A program made the position numbers and the translations under genes. A stretch of DNA of 34,262 nt from Clostridia bacterium. Lineage in GTDB: Bacteria; Bacillota; Clostridia; Christensenellales; Borkfalkiaceae. The stretch lies in assembly GCA_017415505.1 (NCBI GenBank), contig JAFQGG010000049.1, positions 1-34,262 of the forward strand, in the 5' to 3' direction. Under the pieces are notes generated by a model. It saw only the letters and a program-made list of their open reading frames with translations. It ran no database searches and was not told where the DNA came from. Below, piece by piece: positions 23,039-32,085 of this stretch (the stretch's first letter is position 1; every line of letters begins with the position of its first letter).

Positions 23039-25004
23039 AATGCGAAAACTTAATCTCGTGGCAATGTCGTACGACAAAGACGCGATATTAAACGCTTTAC
23101 AGCGCACGGGCGCGGTGGAAATTACTCTGCATAAGGATGCGGAGAACACCGTCGTACCCGTTTTTGACGCGGACGCGGAGGAATTGCGTGTGCGCCTTGC
23201 CACGGTGGAAGCCGCGCTGTTTTCCCTTTGTTGCGAAGTGGAATCGTACGAAAAAGACTTGGGAATTTCTTCCGGCGCGTTGAAAGACGGCTTTGAAGTG
23301 ACCTATTCCGAGTTCATGAGCGCAAAGGAAAAACGCGAGGAGGCGGAAAACGCCGTTTTGCGTATACAGTCGCTCGTTGACGAGAAAAACCGCTTGATTG
23401 CGGAGCTTGCCAAGACGGTGAAAGAGCTACGGAGCGCGGAAATTTATAAGGGCGTAGAACGGAAATTTAGCGAATTTCACGATACGCTCCGCACGCGGAT
23501 TCGCCTTGGAACGACACCCGCCAACCTCGCGGAAAACGCGAAAAAGGCGTTGAGCGAAATTCCGCTTTGCGCGTTTGAAGTACTTAATTTGGACGGGGAT
23601 AACGCTTTGTTTTTCGTGGCGGCGCATAAGAGCATAACGGCGGAAACGGACGGGGTTTTGGCTTCGTTTGCGTTTGCGGACTGTCCGTATAAAGAAGAAA
23701 TTAACGGCGTGGAGCTGTACGCGAACCTCACGCAAACAAAAGAAAAATTGCAACGCGCGTTGCAGGCAAACGGCGTTGCGCTCTACGAATTAAAAACGCA
23801 AATTCGTCCGTTGAAAATATATTGCGATTATCTCGCGTTTGCGTTGGAAAAAGAGGAAACGAGCGGGAAATTGCGCGCAACGGAACGTACTTTCCTCATG
23901 CAGGCGTTCGTGCCCAAGGACGCGGAAACGGCTGTAAGCGAAGCGTTGAACGGCTTGAATCGAGCGATTTGGTTCGAATTTTCCAATCCGACGGAAGAGG
24001 ATACGCCGCCTACGCTCCTTCGAAATAATTCGATCGTTTCCAACTTCGAGGGGATCACCAATAACTATTCCGCACCCAATTATCGGGAGTTCGATCCCAA
24101 CGCCGTGATGGCGTTCTTCTACTCCCTGTTTATGGGCTTTATTATCGGGGACGCGGGCTACGGCTTATTGATGGCGGTCGTCGGCGGGTATCTTTGGTTG
24201 AAAAATAAGGCAAGACCTACGGGTCTTTCCCGTTTGGCGGGAGCTTTCTCTATCGGCGGTGTGTTCGCCATCGTTTGGGGCGCTTTGTTCAACTCCCTGT
24301 TCGGGCTTACTTTCCTTCCCTTTACGGTGATGCCCAATCCGCAAACGGATATGTGGTCGCTTGCGGGAATATCCGTTCCGAGCGTGTTGATTATCGCCAT
24401 GGAACTCGGTATTTTGCAACTGTTCGTTGGGTATGTTTGTAAGGCTTGGCAGGAGTGGCGCAGGGGAAATATTCTCGACGGTATATGTGAAGGCGTTTTG
24501 TGGGCGCTCTTTTCCGTTGGGGTAGGGCTTGCGATCCTCGGCTTCGTGGACGAGGCGGGTATTCCCGTTCTCGGAACGGTCGGCGGTATTACCGCGGGGG
24601 TTACGCTTTTGCTTGCCATGATTACGGCAGGCAGGCGCGAGAAGTTCTTCGGTAAATTAGCCAAGGGATTCGGCGCGGCGTACGGCGTTATCAATTACGC
24701 TTCGGATATTTTAAGTTACGCGCGTTTGTACGGACTTATGCTTTCGGGCGCGGTAATCGCACAAATTATCGGAGGCTACGGCGTACAGTTTATCACGAGC
24801 GGGAATATAGCGTTTATCGTGCTCGGCGTGATCATTTTGCTCGTAGGGCACGCGTTCAACCTCGTTATGAACCTGCTCGGCGCGTATATTCACGACGCAA
24901 GATTGCAATACGTGGAGTTTTACGGTCGGTTCTTCGAGGGGGACGGCGAATTGTTCGCCCCGCTCGGTTCGAATCATAAATATATCTATTTGATAAATAA
25001 TTAA
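23025..25004 (+). CDS. ntpI: V-type ATP synthase subunit I (a-subunit)
   Basis: A 659-residue membrane subunit that forms the ion half-channels against the rotor ring. The N-terminal cytoplasmic half (1-330) has coiled coils; the C-terminal half has about seven to eight membrane helices. The essential arginine is in the SYARLYGLMLSGAVIA helix. I use the GTG start at 23025: AGGGAGG lies 7 nt upstream and the resulting N terminus MAIAEMRKLNLVAM fits the family, whereas ATG at 23040 has no such site. It overlaps the preceding gene by 14 bp. Confidence 0.95.
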   Translation: MAIAEMRKLNLVAMSYDKDAILNALQRTGAVEITLHKDAENTVVPVFDADAEELRVRLATVEAALFSLCCEVESYEKDLGISSGALKDGFEVTYSEFMSAKEKREEAENAVLRIQSLVDEKNRLIAELAKTVKELRSAEIYKGVERKFSEFHDTLRTRIRLGTTPANLAENAKKALSEIPLCAFEVLNLDGDNALFFVAAHKSITAETDGVLASFAFADCPYKEEINGVELYANLTQTKEKLQRALQANGVALYELKTQIRPLKIYCDYLAFALEKEETSGKLRATERTFLMQAFVPKDAETAVSEALNGLNRAIWFEFSNPTEEDTPPTLLRNNSIVSNFEGITNNYSAPNYREFDPNAVMAFFYSLFMGFIIGDAGYGLLMAVVGGYLWLKNKARPTGLSRLAGAFSIGGVFAIVWGALFNSLFGLTFLPFTVMPNPQTDMWSLAGISVPSVLIIAMELGILQLFVGYVCKAWQEWRRGNILDGICEGVLWALFSVGVGLAILGFVDEAGIPVLGTVGGITAGVTLLLAMITAGRREKFFGKLAKGFGAAYGVINYASDILSYARLYGLMLSGAVIAQIIGGYGVQFITSGNIAFIVLGVIILLVGHAFNLVMNLLGAYIHDARLQYVEFYGRFFEGDGELFAPLGSNHKYIYLINN

Positions 25005-25032
25005 GAAAAACAAAAATCGGAGGATTTTTATT

Positions 25033-25476
25033 ATGGGTTACTCTATTGCTATGATCGGCATTGCGGCTTGCGTTCTGCTTTGCGGCATCGGTTCGTGTAT
25101 TGGTCTTTATAAGACGAGTACGGCGGCAGCCGGCGTTTTGGGTGAAGATCCCAAGAAGTTCGGTAAAGTCATGGTTCTCGTGTTGCTTCCCGCAACACAG
25201 GGTATTTACGGCTTTATTATCGGAATCATTGCTTCCGGTTCGCTCGTGCAAGGCATGAGCACCGAGCTCGGTTGGGCGATGGTCGGCGCGGTGCTTCCTA
25301 TGGCGTTGTCCGGCTTGTTTTCCGCGTATTTCCAAGGCAAATCGGCGGCGAACTGTATCTATGCGGTAAGTAAGCAAGAATCGCTTTCGGGTAAGCTTAT
25401 CGTATATCCCGGTATGATCGAGTTCTATGCAATTCTCGGTCTTATCATCTCGATCATGCTCGTTAGCGCGATTTAA
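25033..25476 (+). CDS. ntpK: V-type ATP synthase subunit K (c-ring), Na+-type ligand set
   Basis: A 147-residue, four-helix duplicated c-subunit. The second hairpin carries the ion-binding glutamate E130 in PGMIEFYAILG. L52, T55 and Q56 (LPATQG), Q101 (YFQGK) and E130 line up, with a constant offset of nine, with L61, T64, Q65, Q110 and E139 of Enterococcus hirae NtpK, the residues that hold Na+ in that rotor. This supports Na+ rather than H+ translocation. GGAGGATTTTTATT precedes ATG 25033. Only one hairpin pair carries the carboxylate, as usual for V-type rings. Confidence 0.95.
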   Translation: MGYSIAMIGIAACVLLCGIGSCIGLYKTSTAAAGVLGEDPKKFGKVMVLVLLPATQGIYGFIIGIIASGSLVQGMSTELGWAMVGAVLPMALSGLFSAYFQGKSAANCIYAVSKQESLSGKLIVYPGMIEFYAILGLIISIMLVSAI

Positions 25477-25486
25477 TTATTGAACG

Positions 25487-26056
25487 ATGAGTACGGAAAA
25501 TATCGTAGAAAAAATACTTTCCGACGCAAACGCAGACGCAGAGGCGATCGTAGCGGAAGCGGAGGCGAAAGCCGCCAAAATTTTGGCGGACGCTTCTTCG
25601 CGCGCGGAAAAGATTCGCCGTGAAACGGAAGCGGAGATTGCGAAACGCCGAGAAAGTATTTTAGAAAAAAAAGCGGCGGACGCGCGCTTGGAAAGCGCGA
25701 AGATCGTCTTGCGGGAAAAACGCAAAGTGGTAGACGCCGTCTACGCACTTGCGCTTTCGCGTATGATTGCGTTGGAAAAGGAAGACGCGTTAAAACTCGC
25801 CGATACGCTTTTACAAAAATACGCCGAGGAAGGGGATACGCTGTACTTTGCGGAAAACTTCCGCTACGGCGAAGAAGTAAGCGCGTTGCCCGTGATTGAG
25901 CAACGCGGGGTAAAAGTGTCTTTGCAAAGACTGCCTCTTGACGGTGGAATGCGTTTGGAGGGGAGAATCGCGGATAAGGATCTTTCTTTCGGTGCAATTC
26001 TTGCTACCGATAGAGAAGCGTATCAAGCGAAATTGGCGGTGGATTTGTTCCGCTAA
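25487..26056 (+). CDS. ntpE: V-type ATP synthase subunit E (peripheral stalk)
   Basis: A 189-residue stalk subunit. Residues 1-90 form a long charged helix with an Ala/Glu/Lys pattern (ADAEAIVAEAEAKAAKIL), and the C-terminal globular domain begins around residue 100. It joins the catalytic head to subunit I. It starts 10 bp after ntpK; the ribosome binding site is weak (TTGAACG), so translation may depend on coupling to ntpK. Confidence 0.9.
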   Translation: MSTENIVEKILSDANADAEAIVAEAEAKAAKILADASSRAEKIRRETEAEIAKRRESILEKKAADARLESAKIVLREKRKVVDAVYALALSRMIALEKEDALKLADTLLQKYAEEGDTLYFAENFRYGEEVSALPVIEQRGVKVSLQRLPLDGGMRLEGRIADKDLSFGAILATDREAYQAKLAVDLFR

Positions 26057-26075
26057 GAAAGTAAGAGGATAGAAC

Positions 26076-27050
26076 ATGGCACGATTCGACGTAACGTATA
26101 CGAACGGCGTAATAGCCGCGCGGGAAAAATATCTACTCAAAGATAAGATTTTCCGCCTCTGCGAATTGACGGCAGAGGAGGCGTTTCGCCTTTTGCTCGA
26201 TTGCGGTTACGGCGGTGGAGCGGAAACGGCGACGAGCGTGTACGAGTATGAAAAGCTCATTGCCGTGGAAGAGGAGAAACTCGACGCGTTTATTCGCGAA
26301 TACGCGCCCTCGGATAAAGAGGCGGCGTACCTGCTTTCTCCGCGCGACTTCCATAACGCCAAGGCGCTAATCAAAGCTTCGTATTTGGAAGAGTCCGCCG
26401 AGCGTATGCTTGCTCCGCAGGGCTTGATTCCCGTGGAAACTTTGTCCGCTTGCGTAAAGGAAAACGACTATCGCGCGATTGCGTCGTGTCCGAGATTGAA
26501 AGAAGCGTGCGAAAACGCCGTTGCGTTACTACACGAAACGCCTTCGGGCGCAAAACTTGGCGAGATTTTCGAAAAGGCGCTGTATACGCATTTGCGGGAA
26601 ACCGTAAAGCGGGGCACGCTTAAAAAGCTCTTGTCGGCAAAAGCGGATATGACGAATATTTTAATCGCGTTCCGCGCAGGAAGCGCGGAGCTTGTCGCGG
26701 GGAAATATTTGCCCTCGGGCACGCTAACGGAAAAACAGCTTGCAACGCTGTTCGACGCGGATACGGAGAAAGCGAAAAAAGCCTTTCAAAGCACGCCCTA
26801 CGCCGAGTTCGTCAAGATTTGCTTTTCCGCAAAGGAAAAGGGCTTGCCGTTTACGGAAGCAGAGAAAATTCTCGGCGGGTACGATACGGCGTATTTTGCC
26901 CAGCGCAAATACGACTTGCAAAAAAGCGAACCGTTCTTATATTACGTTTACCGCCGAAGAGCGGAGAACGCAAACGTGCGAATCGCGTTCGTTTGCTTGC
27001 TTGCAGGTTTGAGCGAACGGGATATCAAGCGTCGCTTGCGGGTTTTTTAA
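26076..27050 (+). CDS. ntpC: V-type ATP synthase subunit C (d-type socket)
   Basis: A 324-residue, all-helical protein of the V-ATPase AC39/d family, which caps the rotor ring and connects it to the central shaft. The length and the terminal pattern (N-terminal REKYLLKDKIFRLCE and C-terminal NVRIAFVCLLAGLSERDIKRRL) fit the family. An AAGAGGAT ribosome binding site is present. It lies in the expected place between E and F. Confidence 0.88.
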   Translation: MARFDVTYTNGVIAAREKYLLKDKIFRLCELTAEEAFRLLLDCGYGGGAETATSVYEYEKLIAVEEEKLDAFIREYAPSDKEAAYLLSPRDFHNAKALIKASYLEESAERMLAPQGLIPVETLSACVKENDYRAIASCPRLKEACENAVALLHETPSGAKLGEIFEKALYTHLRETVKRGTLKKLLSAKADMTNILIAFRAGSAELVAGKYLPSGTLTEKQLATLFDADTEKAKKAFQSTPYAEFVKICFSAKEKGLPFTEAEKILGGYDTAYFAQRKYDLQKSEPFLYYVYRRRAENANVRIAFVCLLAGLSERDIKRRLRVF

Positions 27051-27062
27051 GGGGGTGCGCGT

Positions 27063-27383
27063 ATGACGGGTAAAACGGCAATCGTCGGGAACGGCGATTC
27101 GATTATGGTTTTCAAAGCCGCAGGCGTCGCGACTTTCCCTGCGGAAGACGAAAAAAAGGCGCGCGAGCTTTTGCGTAAGCTCGCAAAAGAATATCAAATT
27201 ATTTTTATCACGGAAGATTTGGCTCGTCCACTCACCGATTTTTTGAAACGGTTTGACGAAGAACCTTATCCCGTGGTAGTGAGTATACCTTCGGGCGCAG
27301 GTAGCGAGGGCTACGGCATGGAAGTGTTGAAAAACGCCATGGAACGCGCGCTTGGCGTGGATATACTTTTTAATAAAGATTGA
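27063..27383 (+). CDS. V-type ATP synthase subunit F (central stalk)
   Basis: A 106-residue Rossmann-like protein (KTAIVGNGDSIMVFKAAGV, then YQIIFITEDLA and VVSIPSGAG), which binds subunit D in the central shaft. In Enterococcus hirae the equivalent gene is called ntpG. AAGGGGGTG precedes ATG 27063. It is followed by a 50-bp gap with a hairpin before subunit A. Confidence 0.92.
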   Translation: MTGKTAIVGNGDSIMVFKAAGVATFPAEDEKKARELLRKLAKEYQIIFITEDLARPLTDFLKRFDEEPYPVVVSIPSGAGSEGYGMEVLKNAMERALGVDILFNKD

Positions 27384-27392
27384 ACTCCCGTA

Positions 27393-27411
27393 CCGTTTCC
27401 GTTTGAAACGG
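27393..27411 (+). other. Intra-operon hairpin before ntpA
   Basis: CCGTTTC-CGTTT-GAAACGG, a 7-bp perfect stem in the only sizeable gap between the F and A genes. No T-run follows. It might mark an mRNA processing or stabilising point ahead of the catalytic head genes. Confidence 0.35.
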
Positions 27412-27433
27412 GGGTAAAAGTGAGGATAAAATA

Positions 27434-29200
27434 ATGGCAGGTAAGACAGTAAAAATTTCCGGACCTTTGATTATAGCCGAGGGCATGGCGGATGCCAAGC
27501 TTTACGACGTCGTTCGCGTGTCCGAAAAGGGATTGATCGGTGAAATTATCGAGCTTCGCGGGGATAAAGCTTCCATTCAAGTATACGAAGAAACGGCGGG
27601 GCTTGGTCCTGGCGAAGAGGTTTATTCCACGGGCGAACCGCTTTCCGCGGAGCTTGCGCCCGGGCTTATAACGGGTATTTTCGACGGCATACAACGCCCG
27701 CTCACCGCGCTGTATTTTAAGTACGGCGACCGTATTTCCCGTGGCGTTTCCGTCAACAATCTCGACCGTGAAAAGAAATGGAAATTTATTCCCAGGGTAA
27801 AAGCTGGCGACAGCGTCGTCGCAGGCGATATTTTGGGTATCGTCAACGAAACGGAAATCGTAGAGCATAAAATCCTCGTACCGCAAGGCGTGGCGGGTAA
27901 AGTAATTTCGATTGCGGAGGGCGAGTACACCATCGAGGAAACGGTGGCGGAAATTAGCACAGAAACGGGAATCAAGCCCGTTTGTATGCTTCGCAAATGG
28001 CCCGTTCGTAAAGGCAGACCGTATAAAGAAAAACTTTCCCCCGATAAACCCATGGTTACGGGACAAAGAGTTATCGATACGCTGTTCCCGATTGCCAAAG
28101 GTGGCGTTGCCGCCGTACCCGGACCTTTCGGGAGCGGAAAAACGGTCGTACAACACCAGCTTGCGAAATGGGCGGACGCGGACATAATCGTGTACGTCGG
28201 TTGCGGTGAGCGCGGGAACGAAATGACGGACGTTTTGAACGAATTCCCCGAGCTGAAAGACCCGAAAACGGGCGAACCGCTCATGAAGCGTACGGTGCTT
28301 ATCGCGAACACTTCGGATATGCCCGTTGCGGCGCGTGAAGCGTCTATTTATACGGGGATCACGATTGCGGAATATTTCCGCGACATGGGCTACAACGTAG
28401 CGATTATGGCGGACTCGACTTCCCGTTGGGCGGAAGCACTCCGTGAAATGAGCGGACGCTTGGAAGAAATGCCCGGCGACGAGGGCTATCCCGCGTACCT
28501 TTCCTCCCGTTTGGCGGAGTTTTACGAACGCGCGGGGATCGTGAAATTGCTCGGAAGCGAGGAAAAAATCGGTTCGGTTACGGCAATCGGCGCGGTTTCT
28601 CCTCCGGGTGGCGACTTGTCCGAACCCGTCGCGCAAGCCACGCTTCGTATCGTAAAAGTGTTCTGGGGACTTTCGTCCGCACTTGCGTATAAACGGCATT
28701 TCCCCGCGATCGATTGGCTTATCAGCTACTCGCTGTATGCGGATAAAATGAAAGAATGGTACAACGAAAATATAAGCGCGGATTTCTTGAAATACCGTCA
28801 ATTCGTTATGACGATATTGCAAGAGGAAGCGGAGCTGGACGAAATCGTCCGCCTCGTCGGTATGGACGCACTTTCCTCCAAGGATAGACTTACCATGGAA
28901 ACGGCGAAGATCGTGCGCGAAGACTACTTGCACCAAAACGCATTCCACGAAGTAGATACCTTCACTTCGATGCAAAAACAGTTTTTGATGTTGAAACTCA
29001 TTTACGAGTTCAATAGACTTGCGGGCGAGGCGATTGGCAATTACGCCGATTTGAACGATATTCTCGCTTGTTCGTGCAAGGAAAAAATCGGACGCGCGAA
29101 GTATATCGAAGAGAATGAATTGGCGCAGTTCGACGAAATTTTCGCCACCATGAGAACGGAGCTTAAAGCAATTGCGGAAGGAGGTAACGACGATGTTTAA
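27434..29200 (+). CDS. ntpA: V-type ATP synthase catalytic subunit A
   Basis: A 588-residue ATPase subunit. The Walker A motif GPFGSGKT is at 230-237, and the non-homologous insert characteristic of V/A-type A subunits lies at about 110-200. [30 protein letters not shown] and the arginine/glutamate region follow as expected. It hydrolyses or makes ATP at the A-B interface. GTGAGGAT precedes ATG 27434. The 3' end overlaps ntpB by 8 bp. Confidence 0.98.
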   Translation: MAGKTVKISGPLIIAEGMADAKLYDVVRVSEKGLIGEIIELRGDKASIQVYEETAGLGPGEEVYSTGEPLSAELAPGLITGIFDGIQRPLTALYFKYGDRISRGVSVNNLDREKKWKFIPRVKAGDSVVAGDILGIVNETEIVEHKILVPQGVAGKVISIAEGEYTIEETVAEISTETGIKPVCMLRKWPVRKGRPYKEKLSPDKPMVTGQRVIDTLFPIAKGGVAAVPGPFGSGKTVVQHQLAKWADADIIVYVGCGERGNEMTDVLNEFPELKDPKTGEPLMKRTVLIANTSDMPVAAREASIYTGITIAEYFRDMGYNVAIMADSTSRWAEALREMSGRLEEMPGDEGYPAYLSSRLAEFYERAGIVKLLGSEEKIGSVTAIGAVSPPGGDLSEPVAQATLRIVKVFWGLSSALAYKRHFPAIDWLISYSLYADKMKEWYNENISADFLKYRQFVMTILQEEAELDEIVRLVGMDALSSKDRLTMETAKIVREDYLHQNAFHEVDTFTSMQKQFLMLKLIYEFNRLAGEAIGNYADLNDILACSCKEKIGRAKYIEENELAQFDEIFATMRTELKAIAEGGNDDV

Positions 29201-30590
29201 GGAATATAAAACGATTCGTGAAGTCGTCGGACCTTTGATGGTCGTCGAGGGCGTCGAGGGCGTTAAGTATAACGAACTCGTGGATATCGTAAATACGAAC
29301 GGGGAGATTCGTCGCGGTAAAGTATTGGAAATCAACCGCGATAAAGCGGTCGTACAGCTTTTCGAAAATTCGCAAGGCTTGCAAATCGCGGGCGCAAAAG
29401 CACGCTTTTTGGGGCATAGCCAAGAACTTGCCGTGTCCGAGGATATGCTCGGTCGAGTGTTCGACGGTATGGGCAATCCCCGCGACGGCGGTGCGCCGAT
29501 CATTCCCGAAAAGAAAATGGATATCAACGGCGAACCCATCAACCCCGCCGCGCGAGACTATCCCAACGAATTTATTCAAACGGGTATTTCCGCCATCGAC
29601 GGGTTGAATACGCTCGTGCGCGGACAAAAGTTGCCCGTGTTTTCCATGAGCGGTCTACCGCACGCCGAGCTTGCCGCGCAAATCGCGCGTCAGGCAAAGG
29701 TTAGAAGCGGGGACTGTAAGTTTGCCGTAGTGTTTGCCGCGATCGGTATCACTTTCGAAGAAGCACAGTATTTCGTAGACGATTTCAAGAGAACGGGCGC
29801 GATTGAAAGAACGGTACTGTTCACGAACCTTGCCAACGACCCTGCCGTAGAGCGTATTTCCACGCCCCGTATGGCGCTTACTTGCGCGGAATATCTGGCG
29901 TTTGAAAAGGGAATGCACGTGCTCGTTATCATGACGGACATCACCAACTACGCGGAAGCACTCCGCGAAGTATCGGCGGCGCGTAGAGAAGTGCCCGGGC
30001 GTAGAGGGTATCCGGGATATTTGTATACCGACCTTGCAAGTTTGTACGAACGCGCGGGGCGTATTCGCGGTAAAGAGGGCTCGATTACGCAAATTCCCAT
30101 TTTGACCATGCCCGAAGACGACAAAACGCATCCGATTCCCGACCTTACGGGATATATCACCGAAGGGCAAATTATCCTTTCGCGCGACCTTTATAAGCGT
30201 GGCGTAAACCCGCCCATTGACGTTTTGCCTTCCCTTTCCCGTTTGAAGGATAAGGGTATCGGTAAAAATAAAACGCGTGAGGATCACGCGGATACTATGA
30301 ACCAGCTTTTCGCGGCGTATGCGCGCGGTAAAGAATCGAAAGAGCTTTCCGCGATTTTGGGCGAAGCGGCGCTCTCGGATACGGATAAACTGTACGCAAA
30401 GTTTGCCGAAGCGTTCGAAAGAGAGTACGTCAATCAAGGCTTTGATACGGAAAGAGGAATCGAGGAAACGCTCGAACTCGGCTGGAAGCTTATGCGCATT
30501 TTGCCTAAGAGCGAGTTGAAGCGTATCCGCACGGCGTATATAGAGAAATATATGTCGGATAGCGCGGAGGAGAACGATGGCGAGGCTTAA
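29193..30590 (+). CDS. ntpB: V-type ATP synthase subunit B
   Basis: A 465-residue non-catalytic head subunit. The P-loop position reads [17 protein letters not shown], the degenerate form of B subunits. [32 protein letters not shown] is diagnostic. The start is ATG 29193 because AAGGAGGT lies 7 nt upstream and [16 protein letters not shown] fits the family; an upstream ATG at 29172 would add seven residues without a good site. It overlaps ntpA by 8 bp and ntpD by 14 bp, which suits tight stoichiometric coupling. Confidence 0.97.
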   Translation: MFKEYKTIREVVGPLMVVEGVEGVKYNELVDIVNTNGEIRRGKVLEINRDKAVVQLFENSQGLQIAGAKARFLGHSQELAVSEDMLGRVFDGMGNPRDGGAPIIPEKKMDINGEPINPAARDYPNEFIQTGISAIDGLNTLVRGQKLPVFSMSGLPHAELAAQIARQAKVRSGDCKFAVVFAAIGITFEEAQYFVDDFKRTGAIERTVLFTNLANDPAVERISTPRMALTCAEYLAFEKGMHVLVIMTDITNYAEALREVSAARREVPGRRGYPGYLYTDLASLYERAGRIRGKEGSITQIPILTMPEDDKTHPIPDLTGYITEGQIILSRDLYKRGVNPPIDVLPSLSRLKDKGIGKNKTREDHADTMNQLFAAYARGKESKELSAILGEAALSDTDKLYAKFAEAFEREYVNQGFDTERGIEETLELGWKLMRILPKSELKRIRTAYIEKYMSDSAEENDGEA

Positions 30591-31197
30591 CGTAAACCCT
30601 ACGCGCATGGAGCTTAAAAAGCTAAAAGCACGTCTTTCGACGGCGGTGCGCGGGCATAAGTTGTTGAAAGATAAATCGGACGAAATGGTGCGGAGATTCA
30701 CCGTGATTTTGCGCGAGGCGAAAAGCTTGCGCGAAGAGGTGGAGAAAGAACTTTCCGAGGTCTTGCGCGCCTTTTCGATTGCGCGGTCCGTAACCCCCTC
30801 GTTCGAGGCGGAAACGGCGTTCGCGATGCCTTCCGTTGCGGTGACGGCGGAGTGCAAGACGGAAAGCGTAATGGGCGTGGACGTGCCGAAAGTCACGCTT
30901 TCGAGCGAGAAACGCGCGGACGGCTTGCCGTACGCGTATTCGGAAATCACGGGCGAGGCGGATTATTCGGTGCAAAAGGCGTCCGACCTGTTGCCGAAAA
31001 TGGTGGCTTTGGCACAAACGGAAAAAACGGTGCGAATGCTCGCCGAGGAAATCGAACGGAATAAACGGCGTGTAAACGCGCTCGAATACGTTATGATTCC
31101 GCAATTGGAAGAAACGATTAAGTATATCAAGGATAAACTTGACGAAAACGAAAGAGCGGCGGTCGTACGACTCATGAAAGTAAAGAGTAAAGCGTAA
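30577..31197 (+). CDS. ntpD: V-type ATP synthase subunit D (central shaft)
   Basis: A 206-residue protein with N- and C-terminal long helices forming the rotor shaft inside the A3B3 head. The N-terminal [33 protein letters not shown] and C-terminal [21 protein letters not shown] are family hallmarks. The GAGGAGAACG ribosome binding site lies within ntpB. It is the last gene of the operon and is followed at once by a terminator hairpin. Confidence 0.95.
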   Translation: MARLNVNPTRMELKKLKARLSTAVRGHKLLKDKSDEMVRRFTVILREAKSLREEVEKELSEVLRAFSIARSVTPSFEAETAFAMPSVAVTAECKTESVMGVDVPKVTLSSEKRADGLPYAYSEITGEADYSVQKASDLLPKMVALAQTEKTVRMLAEEIERNKRRVNALEYVMIPQLEETIKYIKDKLDENERAAVVRLMKVKSKA

Positions 31198-31200
31198 AAT

Positions 31201-31232
31201 AAAGTCTTCTCGAAACCAATCGAGAAGACTTT
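31201..31232 (+). terminator. V-ATPase operon terminator
   Basis: A perfect 13-bp stem (31201-31213 with 31220-31232), 6-nt loop, starting 3 bp after ntpD. Its T-run is short (TTT then A-rich). Confidence 0.75.
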
Positions 31233-31275
31233 ACAAAAAAAATTAAAAAATAATGAAAAAAGCGATAAAAAATCG

Positions 31276-31304
31276 TTGACAAAAGAAAAGGAAAGGTATA
31301 TAAT
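31276..31304 (+). promoter_or_regulatory. tRNA-Ala promoter
   Basis: TTGACA (31276-31281), 17 bp, TATAAT (31299-31304), 13 bp before the tRNA. Confidence 0.9.
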
Positions 31305-31317
31305 AGTTAATGCTCAT

Positions 31318-31393
31318 GGGGATATGGCTCAGTTGGTAGAGCGCCTCGTTCGCAACGAGGAGGCCAGCGGTTCGAATCCGCTTATCTCCACCA
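31318..31393 (+). tRNA. tRNA-Ala (anticodon CGC), CCA encoded
   Basis: A 76-nt cloverleaf. Acceptor GGGGATA/TATCTCC includes the G3-T70 (G3:U70) alanine identity pair. Anticodon stem CCTCG/CGAGG with loop TTCGCAA gives CGC, reading GCG, a codon heavily used in this genome. Its last 20 bases (31374-31393) recur at 31716-31735 exactly and at 33039-33058 with one change, and its CCACCA plus terminator is copied twice downstream. Confidence 0.95.
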
Positions 31394-31560
31394 CGCAAAG
31401 GACGGCAATAGCCGTCTTTTTTTTGCTTGGTGGAGATAAGTAACGCTCGACCGCTGTATTAACAGCGGTTCGTGTGACGAGCGTCCGAAAAATCAAATAA
31501 GAAACAAGTACGAAACTTGACGGCGAGAGGAAACTCTCGCCGTAGGCGAGAATCCGCGTA
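31391..31560 (+). repeat. tRNA-Ala-derived repeat unit 1
   Basis: Begins with the tRNA CCA and terminator hairpin GACGGC-AATA-GCCGTC plus T8 (31401-31424), then an inverted copy of the tRNA 3' end, TGGTGGAGATAAG (31428-31440), then the hairpin CCGCTG-TATTAA-CAGCGG. Its first 92 bp match unit 2 with one change. The middle is unique, followed by a GGCGAGAG/CTCTCGCC hairpin and GGCGAGAATCCGC. The closing CTTATCTC is missing: the sequence jumps straight into unit 2. Confidence 0.8.
31401..31424 (+). terminator. tRNA-Ala terminator (copied in units 2 and 3)
   Basis: GACGGC-AATA-GCCGTC followed by TTTTTTTT. Identical copies lie at 31571-31594 and 32892-32915. Confidence 0.9.
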
Positions 31561-31735
31561 CCACGCAAAGGACGGCAATAGCCGTCTTTTTTTTGCGTGG
31601 TGGAGATAAGTAACGCTCGACCGCTGTATTAACAGCGGTTCGTGTGACGAGCAAAAACGGGGAAGTAAAAGATAATCACAAACATGGTTGCGAGAGAAGC
31701 CCTCTCCATAGGCGAGAATCCGCTTATCTCCACCA
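31561..31735 (+). repeat. tRNA-Ala-derived repeat unit 2 (complete)
   Basis: 175 bp. It contains the terminator copy (31571-31594), TGGTGGAGATAAG (31598-31610), two hairpins, and ends in GAATCCGCTTATCTCCACCA (31716-31735), an exact 20-bp copy of the tRNA-Ala 3' end. The first and last 13 bases of 31598-31735 are perfect reverse complements, so a transcript would close into a roughly 138-nt structured RNA with a CCACCA end. It is about 90% identical to unit 3. Confidence 0.8.
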
Positions 31736-31776
31736 AAAATGACCTAAAACGAACCGCTTCGTTTTAGGTCATTTTT
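31735..31776 (+). terminator. Strong terminator hairpin after unit 2
   Basis: An 18-bp perfect stem (31736-31753 with 31758-31775) and CCGC loop, ending in a T-run, starting at the last base of the unit's CCACCA. A related hairpin follows unit 3. Confidence 0.85.
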
Positions 31777-32043
31777 ATTCAAGCCAAAAGGCTTGGTATG
31801 GTATCACGGCTTGCCGTGTATGTCCTCGCCGTAAGACGTATGCCATTTTTTCGGCTTGATTACATACAATTAAAATTGATTACATTCTGCTATTGCAAAT
31901 TCCATACACCGCCTTGGCGGTGATTTTTATTTTTGTGTAATACAACGGCACACCGCAGTACCATTTTTAAGTTTTTATTTCCTAAAAGTAACAACGTAAC
32001 AAGCGAAAGTAACAATAAAATTATAGATTTTTTCTTTGTAATA
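31777..32043. other. Hairpin-rich intergenic sequence before the HTH gene
   Basis: No gene is seen. It holds small hairpins AAGCC-AAAA-GGCTT and CACGGC-TT-GCCGTG, a direct repeat TTGATTACAT (31856-31865 and 31876-31885, spaced 20 bp), and a terminator-like hairpin CACCGC-CTTG-GCGGTG followed by a T-rich run (31907-31934). AT content rises sharply toward the HTH gene. Confidence 0.5.
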
Positions 32044-32052
32044 TGCTATAAT
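32044..32052 (+). promoter_or_regulatory. Extended -10 promoter of the HTH gene
   Basis: TGCTATAAT is an extended -10 element. The -35 region is poor (TAGATT at 17 bp). TTGAGGA serves as the ribosome binding site before ATG 32086. Confidence 0.6.
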
Positions 32053-32085
32053 ATTTGTATCAAAATAATCTCTTTGAGGATAATT

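Noticed and set aside
27311-29542. 743-codon open frame antisense to ntpA
   Set aside because: The sense strand encodes an unmistakable V-ATPase A subunit; the antisense product shows no domain and is a codon-bias artefact.
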